Below are positions 1 through 4,631 of a DNA stretch of 5,331 nt, in pieces (position 1 is the stretch's first letter; each line of letters begins with the position of its first letter). The stretch is from contig DFSO01000070.1 of NCBI GenBank assembly GCA_002378665.1, positions 21,990 through 27,320 on the forward strand, given 5' to 3'. Position numbers and translations under genes: made by a program. Origin of the DNA: Loktanella sp. UBA3435 (GTDB lineage Bacteria > Pseudomonadota > Alphaproteobacteria > Rhodobacterales > Rhodobacteraceae). The notes under the pieces were generated by a model that searched no databases, was not told the DNA's origin, and saw nothing but the letters and a program-made list of their open reading frames with translations.

Positions 1-725
1 CCAGCTGTTGCCGACTCTGGCTCGTCAAAGTTGACGAAGATCGACAGTTGGTCCTGCAAGATGCGTGCTGCATAAGCAACCGCGTCATCTGGCGTGATGG
101 AGCCGTCTGTTTCGACTTTCATTGTCAGCTTATCATAGTCCAGAACCTGACCTTCGCGGGTCGGTTGCACATCGTAAGACACTTTCTTCACCGGCGAGTA
201 AATCGCATCGATGGAGATCATGCCGATAGGTGCATCTTCTGGCTTGTTCTTGTCAGCCGCTACATAGCCTTTGCCAGTATTCACTGTCAGCTCCATGTAA
301 AGGTCTGCGCCCTCGTCGAGGTGACAGATCACGTGGTCTTTGTTCAAAACCTCGATACCAGCAGTCTCGGAGATATCCGCAGCAGTCACAACGCCTGGGC
401 CTTTGGCCTGAACGCTTAGGCGCTTAGGCCCTTCGACTTCCATACGGATTGCAACGCCTTTGAGGTTCAACACGATGTCGGTGACGTCTTCACGTACACC
501 AGACACGGATGAAAACTCATGCAGCACGTTGTCGATTTGCACGGCCGTAATCGCGGCACCTTGCAAAGACGACATCAGGATACGGCGCAGGGCGTTGCCC
601 AGCGTCAGGCCAAAGCCCCGCTCCAGTGGTTCTGCGATCACAGTTGCTTGACGCATCGGGTCATTGCCCGGCTTCACTTCAAGCTGTGTTGGCTTAATCA
701 ATTCAGCCCAGTTCTTGTGGATCAT
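1..725 (-). CDS. rpoA: DNA-directed RNA polymerase alpha subunit, N-terminal part (3' end outside window)
   Basis: RpoA dimerises through its N-terminal domain and serves as the platform on which beta and beta' assemble. The reading frame is open from the ATG at 725 to the window edge, giving 241 codons, and begins MIHKNWAELIKP. The family core block LTLGNALRRIL is at residues 40-50, with the Arg pair at 47-48 that corresponds to the assembly-critical region. GTGKGY-like and APIGMISIDAIYSPV segments follow at about 150-178, and the DQLSIFVNF end of the N-terminal domain at 225-233. The last residues (DEPESATA) begin the flexible linker, so the DNA- and activator-binding C-terminal domain lies outside the window. 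A strong Shine-Dalgarno GGAGGG at 730-735, four bases before the ATG, fixes the start. It follows rpsK after a 114-base gap with two hairpins; rpsD is absent between them, as is usual in alphaproteobacteria. Confidence 0.97.
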   Translation of the reverse strand, partial: MIHKNWAELIKPTQLEVKPGNDPMRQATVIAEPLERGFGLTLGNALRRILMSSLQGAAITAVQIDNVLHEFSSVSGVREDVTDIVLNLKGVAIRMEVEGPKRLSVQAKGPGVVTAADISETAGIEVLNKDHVICHLDEGADLYMELTVNTGKGYVAADKNKPEDAPIGMISIDAIYSPVKKVSYDVQPTREGQVLDYDKLTMKVETDGSITPDDAVAYAARILQDQLSIFVNFDEPESATA

Positions 726-742
726 GTGTCCCTCCATTCTTG

Positions 743-768
743 TCTGCCTTTCATGTCCAAAAGGCAAA
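743..768 (-). other. Stem-loop just upstream of the rpoA ribosome binding site
   Basis: On the minus strand TTTGCCTTT (768-760) can pair with AAAGGCAGA (751-743), a 9-bp stem with one U-G pair and an 8-base loop. It ends 7 bases before the rpoA Shine-Dalgarno site. No function can be assigned. It could stabilise a processed rpoA message or tune its translation. Confidence 0.45.
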
Positions 769-792
769 CGCCCGAGGTTTCAAAATGACGGA

Positions 793-824
793 TTGGGGCC
801 ATGCAAATAGTTGCACGACCCCAA
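793..824 (-). other. Strong 14-bp hairpin in the rpsK-rpoA gap
   Basis: Sixteen bases after the rpsK stop, TTGGGGTCGTGCAA (824-811) can pair along its whole length with TTGCATGGCCCCAA (806-793). This gives 14 bp with two G-U pairs in the minus-strand transcript and a 4-base CTAT loop. No U-tract follows on the minus strand (the next bases are TCCGTCATTTTG), so it is not a standard intrinsic terminator. Likely roles, by inference, are protecting the 3' end of the rpsM-rpsK message, an RNase processing site, or partial attenuation ahead of rpoA. Confidence 0.6.
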
Positions 825-839
825 CACGTTTTGTCGATC

Positions 840-1229
840 TTATACGCGGCGACGCTTTGGTGGGCGGCAGCCGTTGTGTGCCATTGGTGTCACGTCACGG
901 ATCGATGTGATGTTGAAGCCAACAGCAGCCAGAGCGCGCAATGCGGACTCACGGCCAGAACCTGGACCCTGCACTTCGACTTCCAGTGTCTTAACACCGT
1001 GGTCTTGTGCTTTCTTACCCGCATCTTCAGCAGCCATCTGAGCCGCATAAGGTGTGGATTTACGGGAGCCCTTGAAGCCCATTGTACCAGCAGACGACCA
1101 TGCGATCGCATTGCCCTGTACATCGGAGATCAGGATTTTTGTGTTGTTGAACGAAGAGTTCACGTGAGCAACGCCAGCGGCGATGTTCTTGGAGACCTTC
1201 TTCTTGGTGCGTTTAGTATCGCGTGCCAT
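840..1229 (-). CDS. rpsK: 30S ribosomal protein S11
   Basis: S11 belongs to the platform of the small subunit, where it contacts 16S rRNA near the E site and the Shine-Dalgarno helix. The 129-residue product has normal bacterial length. It shows the AHVNSSFNNTKI segment (about 21-32), the SAGTMGFKGSRKSTPYAAQ core (46-64), and the C-terminal family signature ending NGCRPPKRRRV. The ATG at 1229 is preceded by a very strong purine-rich site (GGGAGGG, 1238-1244) eight bases upstream, which starts one base-step after the rpsM stop codon. The rpsM-rpsK gap is 15 bases, so the two are certainly co-transcribed and probably translationally linked. Nothing is anomalous. Confidence 0.98.
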   Translation of the reverse strand: MARDTKRTKKKVSKNIAAGVAHVNSSFNNTKILISDVQGNAIAWSSAGTMGFKGSRKSTPYAAQMAAEDAGKKAQDHGVKTLEVEVQGPGSGRESALRALAAVGFNITSIRDVTPMAHNGCRPPKRRRV

Positions 1230-1244
1230 ATCTGATGCCCTCCC

Positions 1245-1613
1245 TTATTTCTTCTTACCAGCAATGGCCTTTGCAGGGCCTTTGCGAGTACGAGCGTTAG
1301 TTGATGTACGCTGACCACGAACCGGAAGGTTACGACGGTGACGCAGGCCACGGTAGCAGCCAAGATCCATCAGACGCTTGATGTTCATCTGTGTTTCACG
1401 GCGAAGGTCGCCTTCAACAGTCAGGTGCTCGTCGATGTATTCACGAACCTTCAGGATTTCAGCATCCGACAGATCGTTAACGCGACGTGCGCGATCGATA
1501 CCAACAGCTTCGCAGATTTCTTCTGACTTAGCTGGACCGATACCAGTGATATATGTGAGGGCGATTAGAACACGTTTCCCAGTTGGGATGTTCACGCCAG
1601 CAATACGTGCCAA
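1245..1613 (-). CDS. rpsM: 30S ribosomal protein S13, TTG start
   Basis: S13 sits in the head of the small subunit, contacts the P-site tRNA through its C-terminal tail and forms bridges to the large subunit. From the TTG at 1613 the protein is 122 residues and begins MARIAGVNIPTGKR, exactly the conserved family N-terminus and length. A ribosome binding site (AAGGA, 1623-1627) lies nine bases upstream. The frame is open further to a GTG at 1664, which would add 17 non-conserved residues and has no binding site, so I reject it. Visible blocks are LTYITGIGPAKSEEIC (18-33), the helix-two-turn-helix region, the signature RGLRHRRNLPVRGQ (about 90-103), and a lysine-rich tail AIAGKKK. It is the first gene after a 205-base gap containing a promoter-like element and a structured leader. 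Confidence 0.97.
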   Translation of the reverse strand: MARIAGVNIPTGKRVLIALTYITGIGPAKSEEICEAVGIDRARRVNDLSDAEILKVREYIDEHLTVEGDLRRETQMNIKRLMDLGCYRGLRHRRNLPVRGQRTSTNARTRKGPAKAIAGKKK

Positions 1614-1622
1614 GGTGGTAAT

Positions 1623-1627
1623 TCCTT
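1623..1627 (-). promoter_or_regulatory. Ribosome binding site deciding the TTG start of rpsM
   Basis: The minus strand reads AAAAGGAATTACCACC before TTG. AAGGA is nine bases from the TTG, an ideal distance. The upstream in-frame GTG at 1664 has no such site, so this element supports the 122-residue S13. Confidence 0.85.
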
Positions 1628-1629
1628 TT

Positions 1630-1668
1630 CGTTGCGATTCCGTATTTCCGGAACCTTTTTTCACAACG
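1630..1668 (-). promoter_or_regulatory. Compound stem-loop in the rpsM leader, abutting the ribosome binding site
   Basis: In the minus-strand RNA CGTTGT (1668-1663) pairs with GCAACG (1635-1630), 6 bp with one U-G. Inside it GGTTCCG (1655-1649) pairs with CGGAATC (1642-1636), 7 bp with one G-U, closing a GAAATA loop. The two helices are adjacent on the 3' side and separated on the 5' side by a 7-base bulge, GAAAAAA. The AAAAGGA binding site begins on the next base. The position suits translational control of the S13 operon. In E. coli S4 represses the alpha operon through a structured rpsM leader, but no sequence likeness to that element is claimed here. Confidence 0.55.
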
Positions 1669-1670
1669 GA

Positions 1671-1695
1671 GGCCCGAACGTTTAACCGTCGGGCC
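1671..1695 (-). other. GC-rich hairpin in the rpsM leader
   Basis: GGCCCGA (1695-1689 on the minus strand) pairs perfectly with TCGGGCC (1677-1671), a 7-bp stem with an 11-base loop. It ends two bases before the compound stem-loop at 1630-1668, so the two could stack. No U-tract follows directly; the next bases are TCCGTTGTG, so it is not a clear terminator. Confidence 0.5.
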
Positions 1696-1752
1696 GCGTC
1701 ATATCGAGGTGTTCTGTGATCTTTGGGGGCGACCCATTAACCACGGATTGAT

Positions 1753-1764
1753 TCCCCTAGGGGA
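1753..1764. other. Perfect 12-bp palindrome at the predicted rpsM transcript start
   Basis: TCCCCTAGGGGA is self-complementary with no spacer. It lies 7-18 bases downstream of the proposed -10 element, where transcription would begin. It could be an operator for a dimeric regulator or a 5'-end hairpin with a CTAG loop. I recognise no known regulator site. Confidence 0.35.
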
Positions 1765-1770
1765 TGGTGG

Positions 1771-1799
1771 CTTTTAGGTGTGATATCGGCAGGGGTCAA
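1771..1799 (-). promoter_or_regulatory. Predicted sigma70-type promoter for rpsM-rpsK-rpoA
   Basis: The minus strand has TTGACC (1799-1794) as a -35 element (five of six to TTGACA), a 17-base spacer, and TAAAAG (1776-1771) as a -10 element (four of six). Transcription would begin near 1765, giving a leader of about 150 bases before the rpsM TTG. The bases after the -10 element are C-rich (CCACCATCCCC), as in growth-rate-controlled promoters. The -35 lies inside the hairpin at 1788-1807. Confidence 0.5.
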
Positions 1800-1807
1800 C
1801 CCCCGCC
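1788..1807 (-). other. GC-rich hairpin just after adk
   Basis: GGCGGGGG (1807-1800) pairs with CCCCTGCC (1795-1788): 8 bp with one G-U and a TTGA loop, starting 11 bases after the adk stop. There is no U-tract behind it (GATATCACACC follows), so it is at most a weak pause or 3'-end stabiliser. It shares bases with the proposed -35 element of the rpsM promoter. Confidence 0.5.
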
Positions 1808-1818
1808 GCAAATCTGAT

Positions 1819-2463
1819 TTAGCTAAGCGCCTCGGTAATAGACGCCGCGACTTCATCCATGCTGGCAAGGCCGTTCACAGACTTCAGCGCGCCGTTGGCG
1901 TAATAATAGCCAACTAGTGGTGATGTCTGTTTGTAGTAGGCCATCAGACGGGTTTTGAGGCTATCCTCATTGTCGTCTGCGCGGCGGGTCTGGTTGGTGC
2001 CGCCACAGCTGGAGCATTTACCGTCCGCAGGCCAAGGCTTCGTGCCGTCGTTGTAGACTTCGCCACAATCGCCACAGGTCGAGCGCGCGGTGATACGGGC
2101 GACAAGCGCCTCGTCGTCAACTTGCATCTCGATCACGTGATCAAGCGTTTCGCCCATTTCCACCAGAAGGTTCCCAAGCGCATCAGCCTGCGCCAGTGTC
2201 CGTGGAAATCCGTCGAAGATATAACCGCCGGGTGCATTGTCGGATTCGAGTTGCTCACGGATCAAGCCGATCACAATCTCATCTGTCACAAGGTTGCCTG
2301 CGTCCATAACAGCGGCAACTTTTTTGCCCATGTCGGTTCCGCTTGTCCGCGCTGCACGAAGCATGTCACCGGTGCTCAGCTGCACCATGCCACGTTCGTC
2401 AACAAGTTTGCGTGCTTGTGTTCCTTTGCCCGCGCCTGGCGGTCCCAGCAGTATAATGTTCAT
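1819..2463 (-). CDS. adk: Adenylate kinase, zinc-LID type
   Basis: Adk catalyses ATP + AMP = 2 ADP in the cytoplasm and sets the adenylate balance. The 214-residue product is a full-length bacterial long form. The P-loop GPPGAGKGT is at residues 7-15, the AMP-binding segment includes STGDMLR (30-36) and DGFPRT (84-89), and the catalytic arginine block RRADDNEDSLKTRL is at 160-173. The LID domain (about 123-160) carries CGDC and CSSC, with Cys130, 133, 150 and 153, so it should bind structural zinc, unlike the E. coli enzyme. The ATG overlaps the secY TGA as ATGA, which implies translational coupling; the upstream AAGGGG is rather distant (12 bases). Its place between secY and rpsM is common in alphaproteobacteria and Gram-positives. 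Confidence 0.98.
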   Translation of the reverse strand: MNIILLGPPGAGKGTQARKLVDERGMVQLSTGDMLRAARTSGTDMGKKVAAVMDAGNLVTDEIVIGLIREQLESDNAPGGYIFDGFPRTLAQADALGNLLVEMGETLDHVIEMQVDDEALVARITARSTCGDCGEVYNDGTKPWPADGKCSSCGGTNQTRRADDNEDSLKTRLMAYYKQTSPLVGYYYANGALKSVNGLASMDEVAASITEALS

Positions 2464-3821
2464 CGACGAGATGGCCCCTTCTTTTTCCCAGTGCGGCTCT
2501 TCCCACGCAGCTGAGACTTTTCAATCAGGCCCTCGTATTGGTGGGCCAGCAAATGAGATTGGATCTGTTGTATCGTATCCATCCCTACCGAAACAATAAT
2601 CAGCACGGATGTACCACCAAAGTAAAACGGAATTGAGAGCTGACTACGAATGATTTCCGGCAGCAACGCGACAAGCGCGAGGTAACCAGAGCCCAAAACT
2701 AGAATACGTGTCACAACATAATCAAGATACTCGGCGGTTTTCTTACCTGGGCGGATGCCCGGCACAAAGCCGTTTTGGTTCTTGAGGTTGTCGGCAACCT
2801 CGTCAGTTTTGAACGCAACTTCACGTGTGTAGAAATACGTGAAGAAGACGATCATGCCTGCAAAGAACAACAGGTACAGCGGCTGGCCGGGGCCAAAGTA
2901 TGCCAAAATCGTGGACATCACTGGGCCAGTTGAGCCGCCAGAGAATGTGCTGATCGTTGTTGGCAACAAAAGCAACGCGGATGCAAAGATCGCAGGAATA
3001 ACGCCTGCTGGGTTCACTTTGATCGGCAGGTGCGATGTGGAGCCGTCATAGACCTTCATGCCGCGCTGTTGGCGCGGATACTGGATGTGGATCTTGCGCA
3101 AGGAGCGCTCCATGAACACCACAAACGCGAGAATCGCCACGACCATAAGGATCACACCTACAATAACGAACGGTGAAATCGCGCCAGAGCGGCCTTGGGA
3201 CAAGAACTGCGCTGCTGCTGCTGGAACCTCGGCGATGATGCCGACGAAGATGATGAGCGAGATGCCGTTGCCAATACCGCGTGCTGTGATCTGCTCGCCG
3301 AGCCACATCAGGAACATGGTGCCGCCAACGATGGTGATGACACATGCCGCTTGGAAATAGAGACCAGGGTTTGAAGCCAGATCACCGGCCTCAAGGCTAC
3401 GCGCAAGACCGTAGGCTTGGAACGTCGCAAGAATAACAGTGAGGTAACGGGTATATTGGTTCAGCTTGCGCCGCCCCTGCTCGCCCTCTTTCTTGAGGTT
3501 CTTAAGAGGTTCCCACATGGAGCCCAACAACTGAACGATAATCGACGCAGAAATATATGGCATAATACCAAGTGCAAAGATGCCCATGCGGGACAACGCA
3601 CCGCCAGTAAACATCGAAAGGATACCACCAATACCTGCGGCAGCGTCCTCCATGAACGACCGCAATGCAGTCCCATCGATCCCCGGAACGGGGATGTAGG
3701 TGCCCAAGCGGTAAACCATCAAAAGGCCAATTGTGAACAGGATGCGCTGGCGCAGTTCGGTTGCTTTACCGAATGCGCCCCAGCTCATGTTAGCTGCCAT
3801 TTGTTCTGCTGCGGATGCCAT
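2460..3821 (-). CDS. secY: Protein translocase channel subunit SecY
   Basis: SecY forms the inner-membrane channel through which the SecA motor, or a ribosome, passes unfolded proteins; SecE and SecG are its partners. The 453-residue product shows ten hydrophobic segments, roughly at 27-45, 78-100, 122-140, 155-176, 184-204, 215-236, 272-292, 313-333, 368-388 and 399-416. Recognisable blocks are YRLGTYIPVPGID (37-49), the plug region GIGGILSMFTGGALSRMGIFALGIMPYI (split about 63-90), RGIGNGISLIIF (181-192), and the cytoplasmic C5 loop with NGFVPGIRPGK (350-360), whose Arg357 matches the functionally essential arginine of E. coli SecY. The tail is lysine- and arginine-rich. The ATG at 3821 has only a weak GAGAGA binding site. 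A terminator-like hairpin lies directly upstream, and the stop overlaps the adk start. Confidence 0.98.
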   Translation of the reverse strand: MASAAEQMAANMSWGAFGKATELRQRILFTIGLLMVYRLGTYIPVPGIDGTALRSFMEDAAAGIGGILSMFTGGALSRMGIFALGIMPYISASIIVQLLGSMWEPLKNLKKEGEQGRRKLNQYTRYLTVILATFQAYGLARSLEAGDLASNPGLYFQAACVITIVGGTMFLMWLGEQITARGIGNGISLIIFVGIIAEVPAAAAQFLSQGRSGAISPFVIVGVILMVVAILAFVVFMERSLRKIHIQYPRQQRGMKVYDGSTSHLPIKVNPAGVIPAIFASALLLLPTTISTFSGGSTGPVMSTILAYFGPGQPLYLLFFAGMIVFFTYFYTREVAFKTDEVADNLKNQNGFVPGIRPGKKTAEYLDYVVTRILVLGSGYLALVALLPEIIRSQLSIPFYFGGTSVLIIVSVGMDTIQQIQSHLLAHQYEGLIEKSQLRGKSRTGKKKGPSRR

Positions 3822-3838
3822 GCGTCTCTCTTTTCATG

Positions 3839-3875
3839 AAAACACCGCCAATCGGGTCCCCGAGTGGCGGCGTTT
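3839..3875 (-). terminator. Terminator-like hairpin between rplO and secY
   Basis: On the minus strand AAACGCCGCCA (3875-3865) pairs along all 11 bases with TGGCGGTGTTT (3850-3840), one pair being G-U. The 14-base interval can add a 4-bp inner stem, TCGG with CCGA, around GGAC. The 3' arm runs into TTTT (3842-3839) and then CATG, so the GC-rich core is followed by a short U-tract. This is the form of a weak intrinsic terminator or attenuator. It ends 17 bases before the secY ATG. Since secY is an essential distal gene, only partial termination would be expected. Confidence 0.5.
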
Positions 3876-3890
3876 GGGAATTAGTTACCG

Positions 3891-3919
3891 TATGTAAGTG
3901 ACCTTAGGGCCCCTCACAA
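3891..3919 (-). promoter_or_regulatory. Weak promoter-like pair before secY
   Basis: TTGTGA (3919-3914) and TACATA (3896-3891) on the minus strand are 17 bases apart and match the -35 and -10 consensus at four and three of six positions. It starts just after the rplO stop. A transcript from it would meet the hairpin at 3839-3875 at once. The match is poor and may be chance. Confidence 0.2.
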
Positions 3920-3923
3920 GGTG

Positions 3924-4403
3924 TTACTCCGCCGCAGCCTTTGGAGTCGCTGTCACGGTCAACTTACCGCCAGCTTTTTCCACGGCTTCAACTGCACCAG
4001 TAGACGCACCGTGAACCACGATGTTCGCCTTGGATGTGAACTCGCCTTTTGCAAGAACACGGACGCCGTCACGCACACGGCGCAAAGCGCCAGAAGCAAC
4101 AAGTGCCTCCTGTGTGATGTCAGCTTTGATGTCGATCTTGCCGGCGTCGATGAATTTCTGGATCAGGCCGAGGTTGATCACGGCGAATTCTTTGCGGTTT
4201 GGCGTGTTAAAGCCGCGCTTTGGAAGACGCTGGTAGAGTGGCATCTGGCCGCCCTCGTAGCCTTTGATAGCTACACCGGAACGGGACTTCTGACCTTTGA
4301 TACCACGGCCAGCAGTTTTACCCATGCCAGAACCTGGACCACGTGCAACGCGCTTGCGTGCTTTGGTTGCGCCTGGATTGTCGGAAAGTTGATTCAGTTT
4401 CAT
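3924..4403 (-). CDS. rplO: 50S ribosomal protein L15
   Basis: L15 is a late-assembling large-subunit protein that reaches deep into 23S rRNA. The 159-residue product begins MKLNQLSDNPGATKARKR and has the glycine- and basic-rich RNA-binding extension RGPGSGMGKTAGRGIKGQKS (21-40), then GGQMPLYQRLPKRGF (51-65). The C-terminal domain carries the family signature at about 114-145 (VRVLAKGEFTSKANIVVHGAS, then AVEKAG) and an alanine-rich tail. A good AAGGAG site seven bases upstream supports the ATG at 4403. Normally rpmD (L30) lies immediately before rplO; here the 228 bases upstream hold no L30 and the next gene is divergent, so rplO opens its own transcription unit, for which a promoter can be proposed at 4502-4530. 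Confidence 0.97.
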   Translation of the reverse strand: MKLNQLSDNPGATKARKRVARGPGSGMGKTAGRGIKGQKSRSGVAIKGYEGGQMPLYQRLPKRGFNTPNRKEFAVINLGLIQKFIDAGKIDIKADITQEALVASGALRRVRDGVRVLAKGEFTSKANIVVHGASTGAVEAVEKAGGKLTVTATPKAAAE

Positions 4404-4440
4404 GTCGCTTCTCCTTTTGCCGGAACTGACCCCCAGCGAC
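4404..4440 (-). promoter_or_regulatory. Inverted repeat flanking the rplO ribosome binding site
   Basis: On the minus strand GTCGCT (4440-4435) can pair with AGCGAC (4409-4404), which ends on the base before the rplO ATG. The AAAGGAG site lies in the enclosed loop. A 6-bp stem with a 25-base loop is only marginally stable. It could tune initiation, or be chance. Confidence 0.25.
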
Positions 4441-4476
4441 GGGAGCGGTCAAACGCGGCGTTTCAGTAATGAATCG

Positions 4477-4491
4477 GCACGAGAGTCGTGC
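4477..4491 (-). other. Short hairpin at the 5' end of the predicted rplO transcript
   Basis: GCACGA and TCGTGC form a perfect 6-bp stem around a 3-base loop (CTC on the minus strand). It lies about four bases inside the predicted transcript start near 4495. A 5'-terminal stem of this kind commonly protects mRNA from decay; that role here is inference. Confidence 0.45.
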
Positions 4492-4501
4492 GGACTAGCG
4501 G

Positions 4502-4530
4502 CGTATAGACGGGGAAAGCGATTGGGGCAA
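4502..4530 (-). promoter_or_regulatory. Predicted sigma70-type promoter for the rplO unit
   Basis: The minus strand has TTGCCC (4530-4525), a 17-base spacer and TATACG (4507-4502), each four of six to consensus, followed by a GC-rich CCGC segment. Transcription would start near 4495, leaving a leader of about 92 bases. The lack of any co-directional upstream gene within the window makes a promoter in this gap necessary or at least likely. Confidence 0.5.
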
Positions 4531-4565
4531 GGGGTGATCAATAACCACGTGACCAGCAGGCCAAG

Positions 4566-4602
4566 ACTTCCAACCAGAAGCTGTGAGTGCAATCCTGGAA
4601 GT
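4566..4602. repeat. Separated 7-bp inverted repeat upstream of the RTX gene
   Basis: ACTTCCA (4566-4572) and TGGAAGT (4596-4602) are perfect inverted copies whose centres are 30 bases apart, close to three helical turns. They lie 30-66 bases before the RTX start. They could be half-sites for a regulator or an mRNA stem, but a 7-base pair of this sort can easily be chance. I see no convincing promoter for the RTX gene in this gap. Confidence 0.25.
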
Positions 4603-4631
4603 ACGTCGCATTGGCATCTGAAGAGTTAAAC

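Noticed and set aside
801..1235. Long plus-strand open frame opposite rpsK
   Set aside because: It is an antisense shadow; the minus strand holds the unmistakable S11 in the same bases. The same applies to the plus-strand frames opposite rpoA, rpsM, adk, secY and rplO.
1245..1664. Longer 139-residue S13 from GTG at 1664
   Set aside because: The 17 added residues are not part of the S13 family, there is no binding site before the GTG, and TTG 1613 has both the conserved N-terminus and a well-placed site.
4546..4551. CACGTG palindrome in the rplO/RTX gap
   Set aside because: A lone 6-base palindrome is expected often by chance, and the flanks do not extend the symmetry convincingly into a known operator such as a LuxR box.
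4495..4617. Small 40-codon frame on the minus strand upstream of rplO
   Set aside because: It has no ribosome binding site, shows no likeness to L30 or any family I know, and covers the proposed rplO promoter.
4404..4631. Insertion-sequence ends or target-site duplications at the operon break
   Set aside because: I found no terminal inverted repeats, direct repeats or transposase remnant in the gap; the other border is outside the window.
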